Shown: positions 1 through 10,111 of the stretch, piece after piece
Layout: the number at the start of each line of letters is the position of its first letter
How positions within the stretch are numbered: position 1 is the first letter of the stretch
Assembly (NCBI GenBank): GCA_028284155.1
Contig: JANQSF010000012.1
Span: 124,001-188,000 of the forward strand
Source of the DNA: Phycisphaeraceae bacterium
Lineage (GTDB): Bacteria; Planctomycetota; Phycisphaerae; Phycisphaerales; Phycisphaeraceae
Direction of reading: 5' to 3'
DNA length: 64,000 bases
Notes under the pieces: model-generated
Seen by the model: the letters and a program-made list of their open reading frames with translations, nothing else
Told to the model about the DNA's origin: nothing
Database searches by the model: none
Made by a program: the position numbers and the translations under genes

Positions 1-2
1 TC

Positions 3-776
3 CGAGACTACCTGCGGGAGGCCAAGGCTCAGTACAGTGCTCGGCATTTCGGCAAGGTCAGGTCTTCACTCAAATCCCTGGTCAATCCTTACGGACGGAG
101 CCCCGCCGGTGAGTTCGGACCTAAGAAACTAGCGAACGCGTTGAGTGGTGTGCGTATGCATTACGACATCCAGACTATTCGCCTGGTCGTGCGATACACC
201 GAGGCGGGCAAGCGGATGGGATCGACGACGTTTACAACATTCTCAAACACAACGGTAATCGATGCGAACGGAGCGGTGAAATCCGCCATGTGGACCTTGA
301 ACGGGACCTACTCGGTCGGCGGCCCGGTCGGAAGTGGGTACCTGGAAGACCCTGCGCTCCTCGCCATCGTGCGGTCGAAACGCCATGATCCCGATTGGCT
401 GTACGCAGTGGATCAGTTCTACAAGAAACGCCGCAACATCATTATCAGAGAAGGCATAGCCAAAGCGGCCGCAGCCCAGGGATGGAAAAACACCAGCAGC
501 AAGACGTCCGTCGACGTCCTGGATGTCGGTTTCAACGGCTGGAAAAAGCGCAACGCCCTGAGTGATACCGGACAGGCGAAACAAATCAACATGATTCATG
601 AAAGGACGACTTACGTAAAACCCTCGGGTGGGCAAGTGAATCTACCAAGCTTCTACAAGCATGCATATACCGACAACCAGGGCAATTACGTCCTGTACAA
701 CGATGCGAATTAAAACATCAACACCGACCGGCAGTTCAACTCACGTCAGTGGCACCGCATGCGGGAGGCGCAGTAA
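3..776 (+). pseudogene. Integrase-like fragment fused to unknown sequence, interrupted by a stop (5' end outside window)
   Basis: The frame is open from the window edge, so the start lies upstream. The first 45 or so residues contain a block reading NPYGRSPAGEFGPKKL, which resembles the core-binding N-terminal region of planctomycete tyrosine recombinases (PYG-x-x-PA-x-EFGP). After about position 150 the sequence no longer looks like an integrase and no catalytic Arg/His/Tyr block is seen; I do not recognise this part. The frame ends at a TAA at 711-713 after YVLYNDAN, yet continues open for 20 more codons (NINTDRQFN...REAQ) to a second TAA at 774-776. That continuation has the same polar, Asn-rich style, so the first stop looks like a point mutation. 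A short true gene ending at 713 remains possible. Confidence 0.4.
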
Positions 777-823
777 ACATTTCCATCGCTCGGCTGGCAG
801 ATTACCGCACTCATGTTCATTAC

Positions 824-848
824 CCCGTTCTTGACGGGTGGGTTTTTT
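824..848 (+). terminator. Weak Rho-independent terminator-like hairpin
   Basis: A five-base-pair GC stem (824-828 with 834-838) is followed by TGGG and a run of six T at 843-848. It lies about 50 bases after the second stop of the upstream fragment. The stem is short, so this is only a candidate. Confidence 0.35.
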
Positions 849-936
849 CGCGACCAAAGGCCCATCACCCGACGCGACGAGCGAAACTCCCCCACCTGAT
901 CTCGCCCGGTCGACTGACCCGACATGCTCACCTGAA

Positions 937-2667
937 TCATGAGTTGGTCAAGCTGTGGTACGCCCGATCCAGCCCTCTTCGATACATCCACGCTCGTGCT
1001 GTGTCGTTCTTATAGTGGGCTGCGAACTGCAGGATCTGCTTGATGGCTGTCCGTGTCGACGCATCGATCGACTCGTCTGTGGCGAGCCCTTCGAGACATG
1101 CCTTGTAGATCGCGGCGCACTTCGCCGCGTCACCATTGTTGAAGATCGGCACACCTTGATCGATTGCCTGCTCGATCCGCTCCGCGGCGCTGATCCCCGT
1201 CTTGTTCGTGACCTGCTGCGTCGCGGCAGAGGGTGGCAGCAGGACCGTGTCGATGATGTGGATCACGCCGTTGTCGCACTCGATGTCTGCTTTACGAATC
1301 GTCGCACCATTCACCTTGAACAGGCCCTCTTCGATGGCAAAACTGACTGACAGGCCATTAAGCGTCGCCGCCTTGCGGGCATTCAATGCGTCGCCAGCCG
1401 TCACGTGTCCCTGGATCACGTGGTAGCTCAGGATCGCCCTGAGACGGTTGCGATTCTCCTTCTTGAGCAGTTCTTTCACCGTTCCCTGCGGAAGCGCTTC
1501 GAAGGCCTTGTCAGTCGGCGCGAGAATAGTCAATGGCCCGTCTCCAGAAAGTGCGTCTTGCAGGCCCGCCGCTTTGGCCGCTGCCAGAAGCGTCTTGAAG
1601 ACACCCGCTCGCTTGGCCACACTGGGAATGTCGTTCCTGGGTTCGGGCGGCAGCAACACGGTGTCGATGACGTGAATGACGCCGTTAGAGCAATCGATGT
1701 CCGCATTCACGAGCGACGCCTCATTGACCTTCACCCGTCCGTCGGTGAAACCGATCGCGATCCGTTCGCCTTGGGCTGTCTTGGCCGTCCTCGCATCGAG
1801 TGCCGTGGCTAGCCGGATCGCCCCCGGACTTACGTGATACTTCAGAATCGCTTGCAGCTTCACACGATTCTCCTTCTTCAGGAGTTCCTTGACGGTGCCT
1901 TTCGGCAGCTTGCTGAATGCTTCGTCGGTCGGCGCGAAGACGGTGAATGGCCCGTCCCCCGCGAGCAGGTCGATGAGGTCAGCCGCCTTAAGTGCATCCG
2001 CAAGCGTGCTGAATCGACCGTCCTGGAGCGCTCGGTCGATGATTGTCCGCCCTCCGGCGCTCGCGCTGGTCGACTCGCTCGTGACAGCTTTCACCCAATC
2101 CACTTCAAGCTTGAAGGGACCGTCTTTCTTGTCATAGATCATGAATCCGACTGAACTAACCTTGCCAGCTTCGAACGCGGGCGGATTGCTGAGCGCCCGG
2201 CCGAACATGGAAGGGGTAAACGACTCGAACGGCAGGAAGAACTCCCGCCATTCACCCTTGACGGTCTTGAATTCGGCACGGAATGGGACATTCCAGCGCC
2301 CGATCATCACGTCGGTCCGCATTGACGCCCTGTATGTACGTCCATCCCCCTTGGCCCGAATCAACAGGCCCGCCTTTCCAGACAAGTCGAAGCTACCGGG
2401 CTTGGTGCGGATCGAGGAAAAACCACCACCGTTCGTGTTCGTCGCACCGCTGAAAGTCAGGATGCCGTCCTTGAAGGACGGGCCCCCCTTGGAACGTCCG
2501 CCCATGACATTGTCGTTCACCGTCTGCCATTGATCCCCGACGTTTTGCCCGTCGAAGTCTGCGAGCACCATTTGCCCATCTGGCTCGGATGCGGCAAGCG
2601 CCTGACTGAAGATCAGGAAGAAGGTGGAGAACAACACTGTACGGTAATGGGGGAGATACTTAGTCAT
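937..2667 (-). CDS. Secreted CIA30 + two FAS1 (fasciclin) domain protein
   Basis: The 576-residue product has an N-terminal signal peptide (hydrophobic residues 10-25, ending ALAA). Residues of about 32-190 resemble the CIA30 (NADH:ubiquinone oxidoreductase intermediate-associated protein 30) domain, with DNVMGGRSKG and the GGGFSS core. Two FAS1 domains follow, about 208-340 and 350-480. Both contain the H1/H2 landmarks (FAPTDEAF or LAPTDKAF, ILKYHV or ILSYHV, NGVIHVIDTVLLPP), and the TVKELLKKEN stretch is identical in both, which points to internal duplication. A helical tail of about 90 residues has no recognised domain. FAS1 domains mediate adhesion, so an extracytoplasmic binding role is likely; the CIA30 part probably binds carbohydrate or acts as a jelly roll, by inference. 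The ATG at 2667 gives an intact signal peptide. Confidence 0.85.
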   Translation of the reverse strand: MTKYLPHYRTVLFSTFFLIFSQALAASEPDGQMVLADFDGQNVGDQWQTVNDNVMGGRSKGGPSFKDGILTFSGATNTNGGGFSSIRTKPGSFDLSGKAGLLIRAKGDGRTYRASMRTDVMIGRWNVPFRAEFKTVKGEWREFFLPFESFTPSMFGRALSNPPAFEAGKVSSVGFMIYDKKDGPFKLEVDWVKAVTSESTSASAGGRTIIDRALQDGRFSTLADALKAADLIDLLAGDGPFTVFAPTDEAFSKLPKGTVKELLKKENRVKLQAILKYHVSPGAIRLATALDARTAKTAQGERIAIGFTDGRVKVNEASLVNADIDCSNGVIHVIDTVLLPPEPRNDIPSVAKRAGVFKTLLAAAKAAGLQDALSGDGPLTILAPTDKAFEALPQGTVKELLKKENRNRLRAILSYHVIQGHVTAGDALNARKAATLNGLSVSFAIEEGLFKVNGATIRKADIECDNGVIHIIDTVLLPPSAATQQVTNKTGISAAERIEQAIDQGVPIFNNGDAAKCAAIYKACLEGLATDESIDASTRTAIKQILQFAAHYKNDTARAWMYRRGLDRAYHSLTNS

Positions 2668-3007
2668 GCTTGAGATTTCGCTCCCGCAAGCGATCCGGAT
2701 TCAAACAGATCTGAGAATCTCAGGAACTGACGCGGCAATCCCGCGGAGCAGACGGGATACGAGGTCACTGGTTCGAGAATCAGTACAGCCCATCACGCCC
2801 AGTGCCCTGCAACTCGCAGGGCGTTGTCAATACCTGCGGTTTTCGGCAATCGACGCAACCCGTGTCCGCGCCGTCTGAAGGCATCGACTAGGCTGGCAAG
2901 CTAAATCGACGTTGTTGTTCCATCGATTTGCGATTGCCTCGATGGAACATGTCGCCTGCCGAGCAGTGGCCAATTCGCCCCAAGGGCTTCTAATTCTGCA
3001 ATCGAAA
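2668..3007. repeat. Gene-free stretch with an 11-bp perfect inverted repeat
   Basis: Upstream region of the FAS1 gene. The only structure I see is a perfect 11-bp inverted repeat, 2916-2926 with 2939-2949 (TGTTCCATCGA), with a 12-base loop. It could be an operator or a cruciform. No convincing promoter was found. Confidence 0.5.
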
Positions 3008-3039
3008 ACACCCCCTCATCAGATCGGATGAGGGGGTGT
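3008..3039 (-). terminator. Strong 13-bp hairpin terminator
   Basis: A perfect 13-bp stem (3008-3020 with 3027-3039, ACACCCCCTCATC) with a 6-base loop. Read on the minus strand it ends in GTGTTTTCG, giving a short T run. It lies 44 bases after the stop codon of the RTX-like fragment on the minus strand and so probably terminated the gene of which that fragment is the tail. Confidence 0.6.
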
Positions 3040-3082
3040 CGATTGTGATTGAGTGTGTTTCAGCAACTCTATCGATGACAGT

Positions 3083-3165
3083 TTACGGGACGTTGATGAC
3101 GGTCTCGCTGTTGATGGCGCTGTCCTGACCTGCGCCGCCGTCGAGGAAGTCGGTGACCTGAGCCT
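3083..3165 (-). pseudogene. C-terminal remnant of an RTX-like (Ca-binding repeat) protein
   Basis: On the minus strand a frame ending in TAA at 3083-3085 reads VTDFLDGGAGQDSAIN, then SETVINVP and stop. The DGGAGxD core looks like a haemolysin-type calcium-binding repeat, and the ending resembles C-termini of such secreted proteins. The frame closes at 3191, and from about 3160 the DNA instead encodes kinase sequence on the other strand. Only the last 25 or so codons appear to remain. Assignment rests on a short motif. Confidence 0.3.
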
Positions 3166-3977
3166 CGGGCGCGACGTTGCCGTCAAATGTCTAACCGCCC
3201 GCGGCAACATCCCCGACAGTGCGCTCAAACGTCTCATGCGCGAAGCGATGACGCTCGCCGCGCTGTCACACCCGAACGTCCTGACGATTTACGACCTGGG
3301 CGAGACGGACGGCGTGCCGTTCATCGTCATGGAGTTCATCACAGGCCGTGACCTGAGCGCGGTGATCGCCGGCCGATCAATGAACACCGCACAAATCACG
3401 CACATCGCGCGCGGGATCGCCGCGGGCCTCGCCGTCGCACACGCGGAAGGGATCGTCCACCGGGACATCAAGCCGCACAACGTCATTGTTCGTGACGACG
3501 GCACTGTTAAGGTCGTGGACTTCGGCCTGGCCCGTCTGCAACAGGGCAGCGATTCGGACGCCGTCTCCCTCACCGTGACCGACGCCGACGGCGGGCTGCT
3601 GCCGGGAACGATCGCGTACATGTCGCCCGAGCAGGCGCAGGACGACCCGGTCACGGTCGCGTCGGACGGGTTCTCGTTCGGCATCGTGATGTATGAGATG
3701 GCGTCCGGGCGCAACCCATTCCGCGCCGACTCGGCGATTCGGACGATCCGCAATATCACCGAAGCCAACCTGCCGCCTTTGTCGCAGGCTGAACCGTCTG
3801 TCGAGCCGTGGCTCGAAAAGTTGGTCGCCCGCAGGTTGGACCGCGACCCCGACCGTCGGCCGACCGCGGCGACTCGCGGCGGCCGTGCCGATGTTGAGCA
3901 CGCCGGAACCGGTACGTCCGGGCGCTCAAGCGTCTGAGGACGATCCTCGACGATTGACCCGACGCTCCCATCCATAG
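3158..3977 (+). pseudogene. Ser/Thr protein kinase fragment (Hanks type), 5'-truncated and frameshifted
   Basis: Kinase sequence begins abruptly at LGRDVAVK (the AVK lysine at 3185). The glycine-rich loop and strand 1 of the N-lobe are missing; sequence upstream is the tail of an oppositely oriented gene. The catalytic loop HRDIKPHN, DFGLA, and GTIAYMSPEQ are intact. Near 3875 the frame reads RRPTAATRGG, whereas the +1 frame gives LAAAVPMLSTPEP, the sequence expected after RRPTAA in such kinases; a shift of frame there fits decay. The open frame from 3053 ends at 3937 and the shifted frame at 3977. Without the glycine loop it is unlikely to be an active kinase. Confidence 0.6.
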
Positions 3978-4143
3978 CGAAGACGACTGCCAAGTCGAAC
4001 GGCATTGCCGGTGTGCAAGACTGCAATGCTTGCAAAGGCGCCAGACTTCCGCTCCACCAACGGCATCCGGAAACCGGCCGACCCTTCGGCTCGCACGCTA
4101 CGATAGTGCTGCGTAGACCTGCACCGTTCCCCGTGTGCCAAAC

Positions 4144-7100
4144 ATGAATCAGCATCACCTGCCCATCCTGATCGCCGCAACACTGCTTGTCGCCGGCGGG
4201 CTGCAGGCACAGGACGGCGTTGCGCCTTCGTTCGACCGCGATGTCAAATCGATCCTCGCCGCGAATTGTTTCGCATGTCATGGGCCCGACGCCGGATCGC
4301 GCAAGGCCAAGCTTCGACTGGACGTGCGCGACAGCGCGGTGACGGAGCGCAACAGGCGACGCGCGATCGCGCCCGGCGACGCGGGCAAGAGCGAGTTGAT
4401 CGCCAGGGTGACCTCTGACGACGCAACCAAGCGAATGCCGCCGGCCGAGACCGGCAAGATGCTCAGCAAAGCCCAGGTCGACACGCTCCGGAAATGGATC
4501 GACTCCGGGGCGAAGTACGAGCAGCACTGGGCGTTCGTTCAGCCCACCAAACCCAAACTGCCCGACGTCAAGCAAACGACCTGGCCGCGCAACGGGATCG
4601 ACCACTTCGTGTTGGCAAGACTGCAAGCCGCTGGGCTGTCGCCCTCGCCGCCGGCCGACCGGTATGCCCTGATCCGTCGTGTCTATCTTGATCTCATCGG
4701 GTTGCCGCCGACGCCGCAGGAAGCCGACGCGTTTGTGAATGACAGCGACCCGCGCGCTTATGAAAAAGTCGTTGACCGCCTGCTGGCGTCTAAACACTAC
4801 GGCGAGCGGTGGGCTCGGCCGTGGCTCGACCTGGCGCGTTACGCGGACACGAACGGCTATGAGAAGGATCGGCCGCGTTCGATCTGGCTGTACCGCGACT
4901 GGGTGATCAACGCCCTGAACAACGACATGCCGTTCGACCGATTCAGCATCGAACAACTGGCCGGGGACATGCTGCCCAACGCGACGCCGGCGCAGCGCGT
5001 CGCGACGGGGTTCCATCGCAACACGATGCTGAACGAAGAGGGAGGCATCGACCCGCTCGAGTTCCGCTATTACGCGATGGTCGATCGCGTCGCGACAACG
5101 GGCAGCGTTTGGCTCGGCCTGACAACCGGTTGTGCGCAATGCCACACCCACAAGTACGACCCGATCACGCACACCGACTACTACCGGTTGATGGCATTGC
5201 TCAACAACGCCGACGAGCCGGACCTGATCGTCGTCGACGACGCGACGCGCGCCCGGCAAGCGGAGATCGATCGGCAGATCGCCCAACTCGAGGCCGACCT
5301 GCCGATCCAATTCCCGCCGGCCGCGGGTGACGGGCCGATCGAGAAGCGGCGTGCGGAGCATCTGGACGCCAAGTTGAACGCATGGATCGAGCAACAGCGA
5401 CCGCTTGCAAAGCGGTGGCGTGTGCTTCGACCGACCGAATTGACCAGCAACCTGCCCAAACTCGAGGTCTTGCAAGACGGCTCGATCTTCTCGTCGGGCG
5501 ACGTCACGAAGCGCGACGTTTTCAAGCTGACTTTCGACCTGCCGAAGGTCCAGCCCGTCACCGCGTTGCGGCTCGAGGTGTTGCCCGACGACCGCCTGCC
5601 CGCGCGCGGGCCGGGGCGAGCTTTCTATGAAGGACGCAAGGGCGACTTTTTCCTGAGCGAATTGAGCGCGACACTGAATGGCAATCCCGTTCGACTCACC
5701 CGCCCTTCCCATACGTTCGGCAAGATCAGCATCGGCAGCGGCGGCGCAAAGGCGACCAATGTGCTGGACGGCAATGGCTCGACCGGCTGGTCGACAGCCG
5801 GCCAGGAAGGTCAGGCCAATCACCTGGTTGTGAATCTTGAAAAGCCGATCACCGGCGGCAAGTTGGAAGTGACGATGTTGTTCGAACGTCACTTCGCCGC
5901 GAGCCTGGGGCGCTTCCGATTCGCGGCGACCGGCGCAGCCGGCGGCGCGGCCGCGTCGAAACTGCCTGTAGACATCGAAGCGCTACTCGCCACCGACGCG
6001 ACGACCTGGTCGGCGGCGCAACGCGAAACAGTTCAGCGTCACTTCCTCCGCACGACGCCGGAGCTTGCGGCCGTACGTAAGAAGATCGACGACCTGCGTC
6101 GGCGTCGGCCGAAAGGCGTGACCACGATGGTCATGCAGGAGCGGCCGAACGACAACCCGCGCACCACTCACCGTCACCACCGGGGCGAGTACCTGTCGAC
6201 GCGCGAGGTCGTCAGCGCCGGGCTGCCGGAATTGTTTGGGCCGACCAATCCCGGTGTGACCAATCGGCTGGAACTGGCGCGCTGGCTGGTCAGCAAAGAC
6301 AACCCGCTGGCCGCGCGCGTCGCGGTCAATCGCGCTTGGCAGGCCATGTTCGGCATTGGGCTGGTTGAGACATCCGGTGACTTCGGCACGCAGGGGGCCG
6401 TGCCGTCATACCCCGAGTTGCTCGACTGGCTGGCGACCACGTTCGTCGAAAACGGCTGGTCGTTCAAAAAACTGCACCGATTGATCGTGACCAGCGCGAC
6501 GTATCGGCAAAGCGCAAGCGCCCCCCCGGCGTCAATCGCCCGTGACCCCGCGAACCGGATGCTCGCGCGCGGCCCACGATTCCGAGTGCCCGCCGAGACG
6601 GTCCGCGACATCATGCTCCGCTCGTCAGGCTTGCTGTCTGACAAGGTCGGCGGGCCAAGCGTCTTCCCGCCGCAGCCCGCGGCCGTCACGTCGCTCGCCT
6701 ACGGCAACTTCAAGTGGCGGACGAGTACCGGCGAAGACCGCTACCGCAGATCGCTTTACACATTTGCCAAACGCACGGCGCCGTTCGCCGCGTACACCAC
6801 CTTCGACGGGCCGACAGGCGAGAACTGCGTCGTCCGCCGCGACCGCAGCAACACGCCGTTGATGGCGCTGACCTTGCTCAACGACGCGATGTATTTGGAG
6901 ATGGCACAGAAGCTGGCCCGCGACGTGGTCGCGCTGTCCAACGCGACATCAGACCGCGCGACAATCGCTTTCCGGCGTGTGCTGACCCGACCGCCCACGC
7001 AACGCGAGGTTACGTTGATCGGTCAGTTCTACGAACAGCAGTTGAAACGACTTGACAAGGGTGAACTGAACGCGTCGACGATCGCCGGACAAAAGAACGC

Positions 7101-7176
7101 GAGCGCCGAGTTGGCCGCGTGGGCATTGACCTGTCGCGTGATCATGAATCTGGACGAGGCGATCACCAAGCCGTAA
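4144..7176 (+). CDS. Planctomycete cytochrome C / DUF1549 / DUF1553 secreted protein
   Basis: The protein is about 1010 residues. A signal peptide (ending LQAQ) precedes a PSCyt1-type haem domain with [19 protein letters not shown]; then comes PSCyt2/DUF1549 (about residues 140-370, with [33 protein letters not shown] and a second [12 protein letters not shown] motif), a discoidin/LamG-like middle region, and PSD1/DUF1553 (about 670-1000, with [20 protein letters not shown]). Such proteins are expanded in planctomycetes and form pairs with DUF1501; their reaction is not established. A GTG nine bases upstream (4135) is an alternative start. The DUF1501 gene follows at once, giving a two-gene operon. 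Confidence 0.9.
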   Translation: MNQHHLPILIAATLLVAGGLQAQDGVAPSFDRDVKSILAANCFACHGPDAGSRKAKLRLDVRDSAVTERNRRRAIAPGDAGKSELIARVTSDDATKRMPPAETGKMLSKAQVDTLRKWIDSGAKYEQHWAFVQPTKPKLPDVKQTTWPRNGIDHFVLARLQAAGLSPSPPADRYALIRRVYLDLIGLPPTPQEADAFVNDSDPRAYEKVVDRLLASKHYGERWARPWLDLARYADTNGYEKDRPRSIWLYRDWVINALNNDMPFDRFSIEQLAGDMLPNATPAQRVATGFHRNTMLNEEGGIDPLEFRYYAMVDRVATTGSVWLGLTTGCAQCHTHKYDPITHTDYYRLMALLNNADEPDLIVVDDATRARQAEIDRQIAQLEADLPIQFPPAAGDGPIEKRRAEHLDAKLNAWIEQQRPLAKRWRVLRPTELTSNLPKLEVLQDGSIFSSGDVTKRDVFKLTFDLPKVQPVTALRLEVLPDDRLPARGPGRAFYEGRKGDFFLSELSATLNGNPVRLTRPSHTFGKISIGSGGAKATNVLDGNGSTGWSTAGQEGQANHLVVNLEKPITGGKLEVTMLFERHFAASLGRFRFAATGAAGGAAASKLPVDIEALLATDATTWSAAQRETVQRHFLRTTPELAAVRKKIDDLRRRRPKGVTTMVMQERPNDNPRTTHRHHRGEYLSTREVVSAGLPELFGPTNPGVTNRLELARWLVSKDNPLAARVAVNRAWQAMFGIGLVETSGDFGTQGAVPSYPELLDWLATTFVENGWSFKKLHRLIVTSATYRQSASAPPASIARDPANRMLARGPRFRVPAETVRDIMLRSSGLLSDKVGGPSVFPPQPAAVTSLAYGNFKWRTSTGEDRYRRSLYTFAKRTAPFAAYTTFDGPTGENCVVRRDRSNTPLMALTLLNDAMYLEMAQKLARDVVALSNATSDRATIAFRRVLTRPPTQREVTLIGQFYEQQLKRLDKGELNASTIAGQKNASAELAAWALTCRVIMNLDEAITKP

Positions 7177-7201
7177 CGACCCCGGCATGACGAGGCCGAA
7201 C

Positions 7202-8647
7202 ATGAATGACCGCAACCCGCTTCTCAATCAGACCCGCCGGCTCTTCTTCGGCTCGTGTGGCATCGGCCTAGGGCAGATCGCGCTGGCGTCGCTGCTGACC
7301 GGCCGATCCAACGCCGAAAGTTCGGCATCGGTCGCCTCGCGACCGACACTGCCCAAGCCAACGCACTTCCCGGGCAAGGCCAAGCGTGTGATCTACCTCT
7401 TCATGGCCGGCGCGCCGAGCCAGTTGGAACTGTTCGACCACAAGCCGAAGCTCGCGCAGCTCGAAGGCAAACCGATCCCGCCGTCGGTCATCAAGGGACA
7501 GCGGTACGCGTTCATTCAACCCGACGCGGCCGTGCTCGGCCCGCGCTTCAAGTTCGCACGCCACGGCCAAAGCGGCGCGGAACTGTCCGAAATGCTGCCG
7601 CACCTGGCGAAGGTCGTGGACGACATCGCGATCATCAAGTCGGTCCGCACCGACCTGTTCAACCACGCGCCGGCGCAACTGTTCGTCAACACGGGCAACG
7701 GCACGCCCGGTCGGCCGAGCATGGGCGCCTGGCTGAGCTACGGCATCGGCAGCGAAGCCGACGACCTGCCGGCGTTCGTCGTTCTGAAGAGCGGCGGGTC
7801 ACTCAGCGGCGGCGCGGCGATGTGGGGTTCGGGCTTCCTGCCTTCAACGCACCAGGGCGTGCCGTTCCGCAGCCAGGGCGACCCGATCCTGAACGTCTCC
7901 AGCCCGGCTGGCATCGACGCACGAGCGCAACGCGAATCGCTCGATGTGATCGGTGCGTTGAACGAGGAACGCCTCGACGTGACCGGCGACCCGGAGATCC
8001 GCGCTCGAATCGACGCGTACGAGATGGCGTTCCGCATGCAGTCGCGAGCGCCGGAACTGATGGACCTGGCCGGCGAGTCGCCGGCGACGCTGGCGATGTA
8101 CGGCGCCAAACCGGGCGACAACCGCGCGTCATTCGCGAACAGTTGCCTGCTGGCACGGCGACTCGCGGAGCGAGGCTGCCGGTTTATTCAGCTCTACCAT
8201 GCGGGCTGGGACCATCACAGCAACGTCGAAGGCGGCGTGCGCGGGCAGTGCGCGGCGACGGACCGCGCGTCGGCCGCATTGATCCTCGACCTCAAACAAC
8301 GCGGCATGCTCGACGACACGCTGGTCGTCTGGGGCGGCGAGTTCGGACGGACGCCGATGGTCGAAGCCAGCGAAGCGCTCGGCCGAAGCAAGGGCCGCGA
8401 CCACCACCCGCAGGCGTTCACCGTCTGGATGGCCGGCGGCGGCATCAAACCCGGCATCACCTACGGCGCGACCGACGACCTGGGTTTCCACGTCGTCGAA
8501 AACCCCGTGCACGTCCACGACATGCAGGCGACGATTTTGCACTGCCTGGGGATCAATCACGAACGGCTCGTCTACCGGTTCCGCGGGCTCGACTTCCGCC
8601 TGACCGGCGTCGAAGAGCATCACCCCATCTCGGCGGTATTGTCCTGA
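7202..8647 (+). CDS. DUF1501 protein with Tat signal
   Basis: A DUF1501 family member (alkaline-phosphatase/sulfatase-like fold) of about 481 residues. The N-terminus carries a twin-arginine signal (TRRLFFG followed by a hydrophobic stretch), so it is probably exported folded. Family landmarks include VIYLFMAGAPSQLELFDHKP near the start of the mature protein, GRPSMGAWLSYGIGSE, VVWGGEFGRTPMVE, and RDHHPQAFTVWMAGGG. It lies about 25 bases downstream of the DUF1549/DUF1553 gene. An ATG at 7187 also exists, but GAGG precedes the 7202 ATG at a suitable distance. Substrate unknown. Confidence 0.88.
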   Translation: MNDRNPLLNQTRRLFFGSCGIGLGQIALASLLTGRSNAESSASVASRPTLPKPTHFPGKAKRVIYLFMAGAPSQLELFDHKPKLAQLEGKPIPPSVIKGQRYAFIQPDAAVLGPRFKFARHGQSGAELSEMLPHLAKVVDDIAIIKSVRTDLFNHAPAQLFVNTGNGTPGRPSMGAWLSYGIGSEADDLPAFVVLKSGGSLSGGAAMWGSGFLPSTHQGVPFRSQGDPILNVSSPAGIDARAQRESLDVIGALNEERLDVTGDPEIRARIDAYEMAFRMQSRAPELMDLAGESPATLAMYGAKPGDNRASFANSCLLARRLAERGCRFIQLYHAGWDHHSNVEGGVRGQCAATDRASAALILDLKQRGMLDDTLVVWGGEFGRTPMVEASEALGRSKGRDHHPQAFTVWMAGGGIKPGITYGATDDLGFHVVENPVHVHDMQATILHCLGINHERLVYRFRGLDFRLTGVEEHHPISAVLS

Positions 8648-8659
8648 CGCGCTCAGAGA

Positions 8660-10111
8660 TCACGCGATGACGCCATGGGCAACCTCGCCATGAACATCGG
8701 TCAGCCGAAAGTCACGACCCGCGTGGCGAAACGTCAGACGCGTGTGATCCAATCCGAGCAGGTGTAGCAACGTCGCGTGCAGGTCGTGGATGTGCATCGG
8801 GTCACGCTGCGCGTAGTAGCCGTACTCGTCGGTCGCGCCGTATTGGAACCCGCCCTTCACGCCGCCGCCCGCGAGCCACATGGTGAATCCTTCGGGGTTG
8901 TGGTCGCGCCCGTCTTTGCCCTGCGCGGTCGGCGTTCGGCCGAACTCACCGCCCCAAAGGACAAGCGTGTCTTCCAATAAGCCGCGTGACTTCAGGTCGG
9001 CCAGCAAGCCCGCGATCGGTTTGTCCACCTCGCGCGCGTTCTTGTCGTGACCCTCTTTGAGCTTGCTGTGCTGGTCCCACTGCACGTTTGTGTCGCTGTG
9101 CGTGACCTGCACGAACCGTACGCCGCGTTCCGCGAACCGGCGGGCCATCAGGCACTGTCGGCCAAAGTCTTCGGTGACCTTGTCGTCGATCCCGTAAAGC
9201 TGCTTCGTCGCCTCCGACTCGCGTGACAGGTCGAGCGCTTCGGGCATGGCGGTCTGCATGCGGAACGCCAACTCGAACGACGCGATCCGCCCCTCAAGTT
9301 CCTGATTCGGGCCGACGTCGCGCAGGTGGCGGCGGTTGAGCGTCCGCATCAACTCAAGCTGGTCGGCCTGCTGAGCGCGCGACAGTTTCGGGTGGCGGAT
9401 GTGCCCCACCGCCGCGTCCGCCGCCGGGCGACTGGCGACACCGATCGGCGTGCCCTGACACGCGGCCGGCAGAAACGCCGAGCCCCAGTTGGTCACGCCG
9501 CCGTGCGCCAATGTCGGACAGATCGTGACGAACCCGGGCAGGTCGTTGTTGTCGCTGCCCAGGCCGTACAGCGTCCACGCGCCCATGCTCGGCCGAACGA
9601 ACGAGTCGCTGCCCGTGTGCAATTTGAGCAACGCCCCGCCATGCGCCGCGTTCGTCCCGTGGACCGAGTTGAGCAGGCAGAGGTCGTCGACGTGTTGCGC
9701 GACGTGCGGGAACAAGTCGCTGACGGCGATGCCGCTTTGGCCATACCGCTTGAAATTCCACGGCGACCCGAGCAGGTTGTTCGTCGGCGCGAATTGCACG
9801 CGAGGCTTGTCGAACGGCAACGGCTTGCCGTGGTCACGTTGGAGGCGGGGCTTGTAGTCGAACGTGTCGATGTGGCTCGGCCCGCCCTTCATAAACAGGA
9901 AGATGACACGCTTGGCACGCGGGCGGTGGTGCGGGCCGATGCTTGTTTGATTGGGTGACGACGCGCGGGCCGTATCCGCGAGCATCGTCGACAACGCGAG
10001 GTGGCCGAACCCTACAGCGCTCGTCTGCAAAAGACGGCGACGCGACAAGGGCAATGCCGGGAGTGAACGCACGGCGTCATCGCGCATCAGATTGTCGCGT
10101 CGTAAACTCAT
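8660..10111 (-). CDS. DUF1501 protein with Tat signal (second copy)
   Basis: About 483 residues, paralogous to the DUF1501 product of the convergent gene whose stop lies only 12 bases away. The Tat motif is LSRRRLLQTSAVGFG. Landmarks are VIFLFMKGGPSHIDTFDYKP, RPSMGAWTLYGLGS, LVLWGGEFGRTPTAQGKDGRDHN. The ATG at 10111 overlaps the upstream gene's TGA by four bases (ATGA), indicating translational coupling; a longer frame to 10153 would run into the upstream gene and is rejected. Confidence 0.88.
   Translation of the reverse strand: MSLRRDNLMRDDAVRSLPALPLSRRRLLQTSAVGFGHLALSTMLADTARASSPNQTSIGPHHRPRAKRVIFLFMKGGPSHIDTFDYKPRLQRDHGKPLPFDKPRVQFAPTNNLLGSPWNFKRYGQSGIAVSDLFPHVAQHVDDLCLLNSVHGTNAAHGGALLKLHTGSDSFVRPSMGAWTLYGLGSDNNDLPGFVTICPTLAHGGVTNWGSAFLPAACQGTPIGVASRPAADAAVGHIRHPKLSRAQQADQLELMRTLNRRHLRDVGPNQELEGRIASFELAFRMQTAMPEALDLSRESEATKQLYGIDDKVTEDFGRQCLMARRFAERGVRFVQVTHSDTNVQWDQHSKLKEGHDKNAREVDKPIAGLLADLKSRGLLEDTLVLWGGEFGRTPTAQGKDGRDHNPEGFTMWLAGGGVKGGFQYGATDEYGYYAQRDPMHIHDLHATLLHLLGLDHTRLTFRHAGRDFRLTDVHGEVAHGVIA

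Noticed and set aside
2764..2790. GGTTCGAGAATC, tRNA T-arm-like sequence
   Set aside because: No acceptor, D or anticodon arms can be folded around it, and no CCA end.
3289..5892. Long open frame on the minus strand (867 codons) opposite the kinase fragment and DUF1549 gene
   Set aside because: It is antisense to clear family proteins, has Arg/Val/Asp-rich composition from codon mirroring in GC-rich DNA, and no recognisable domain.
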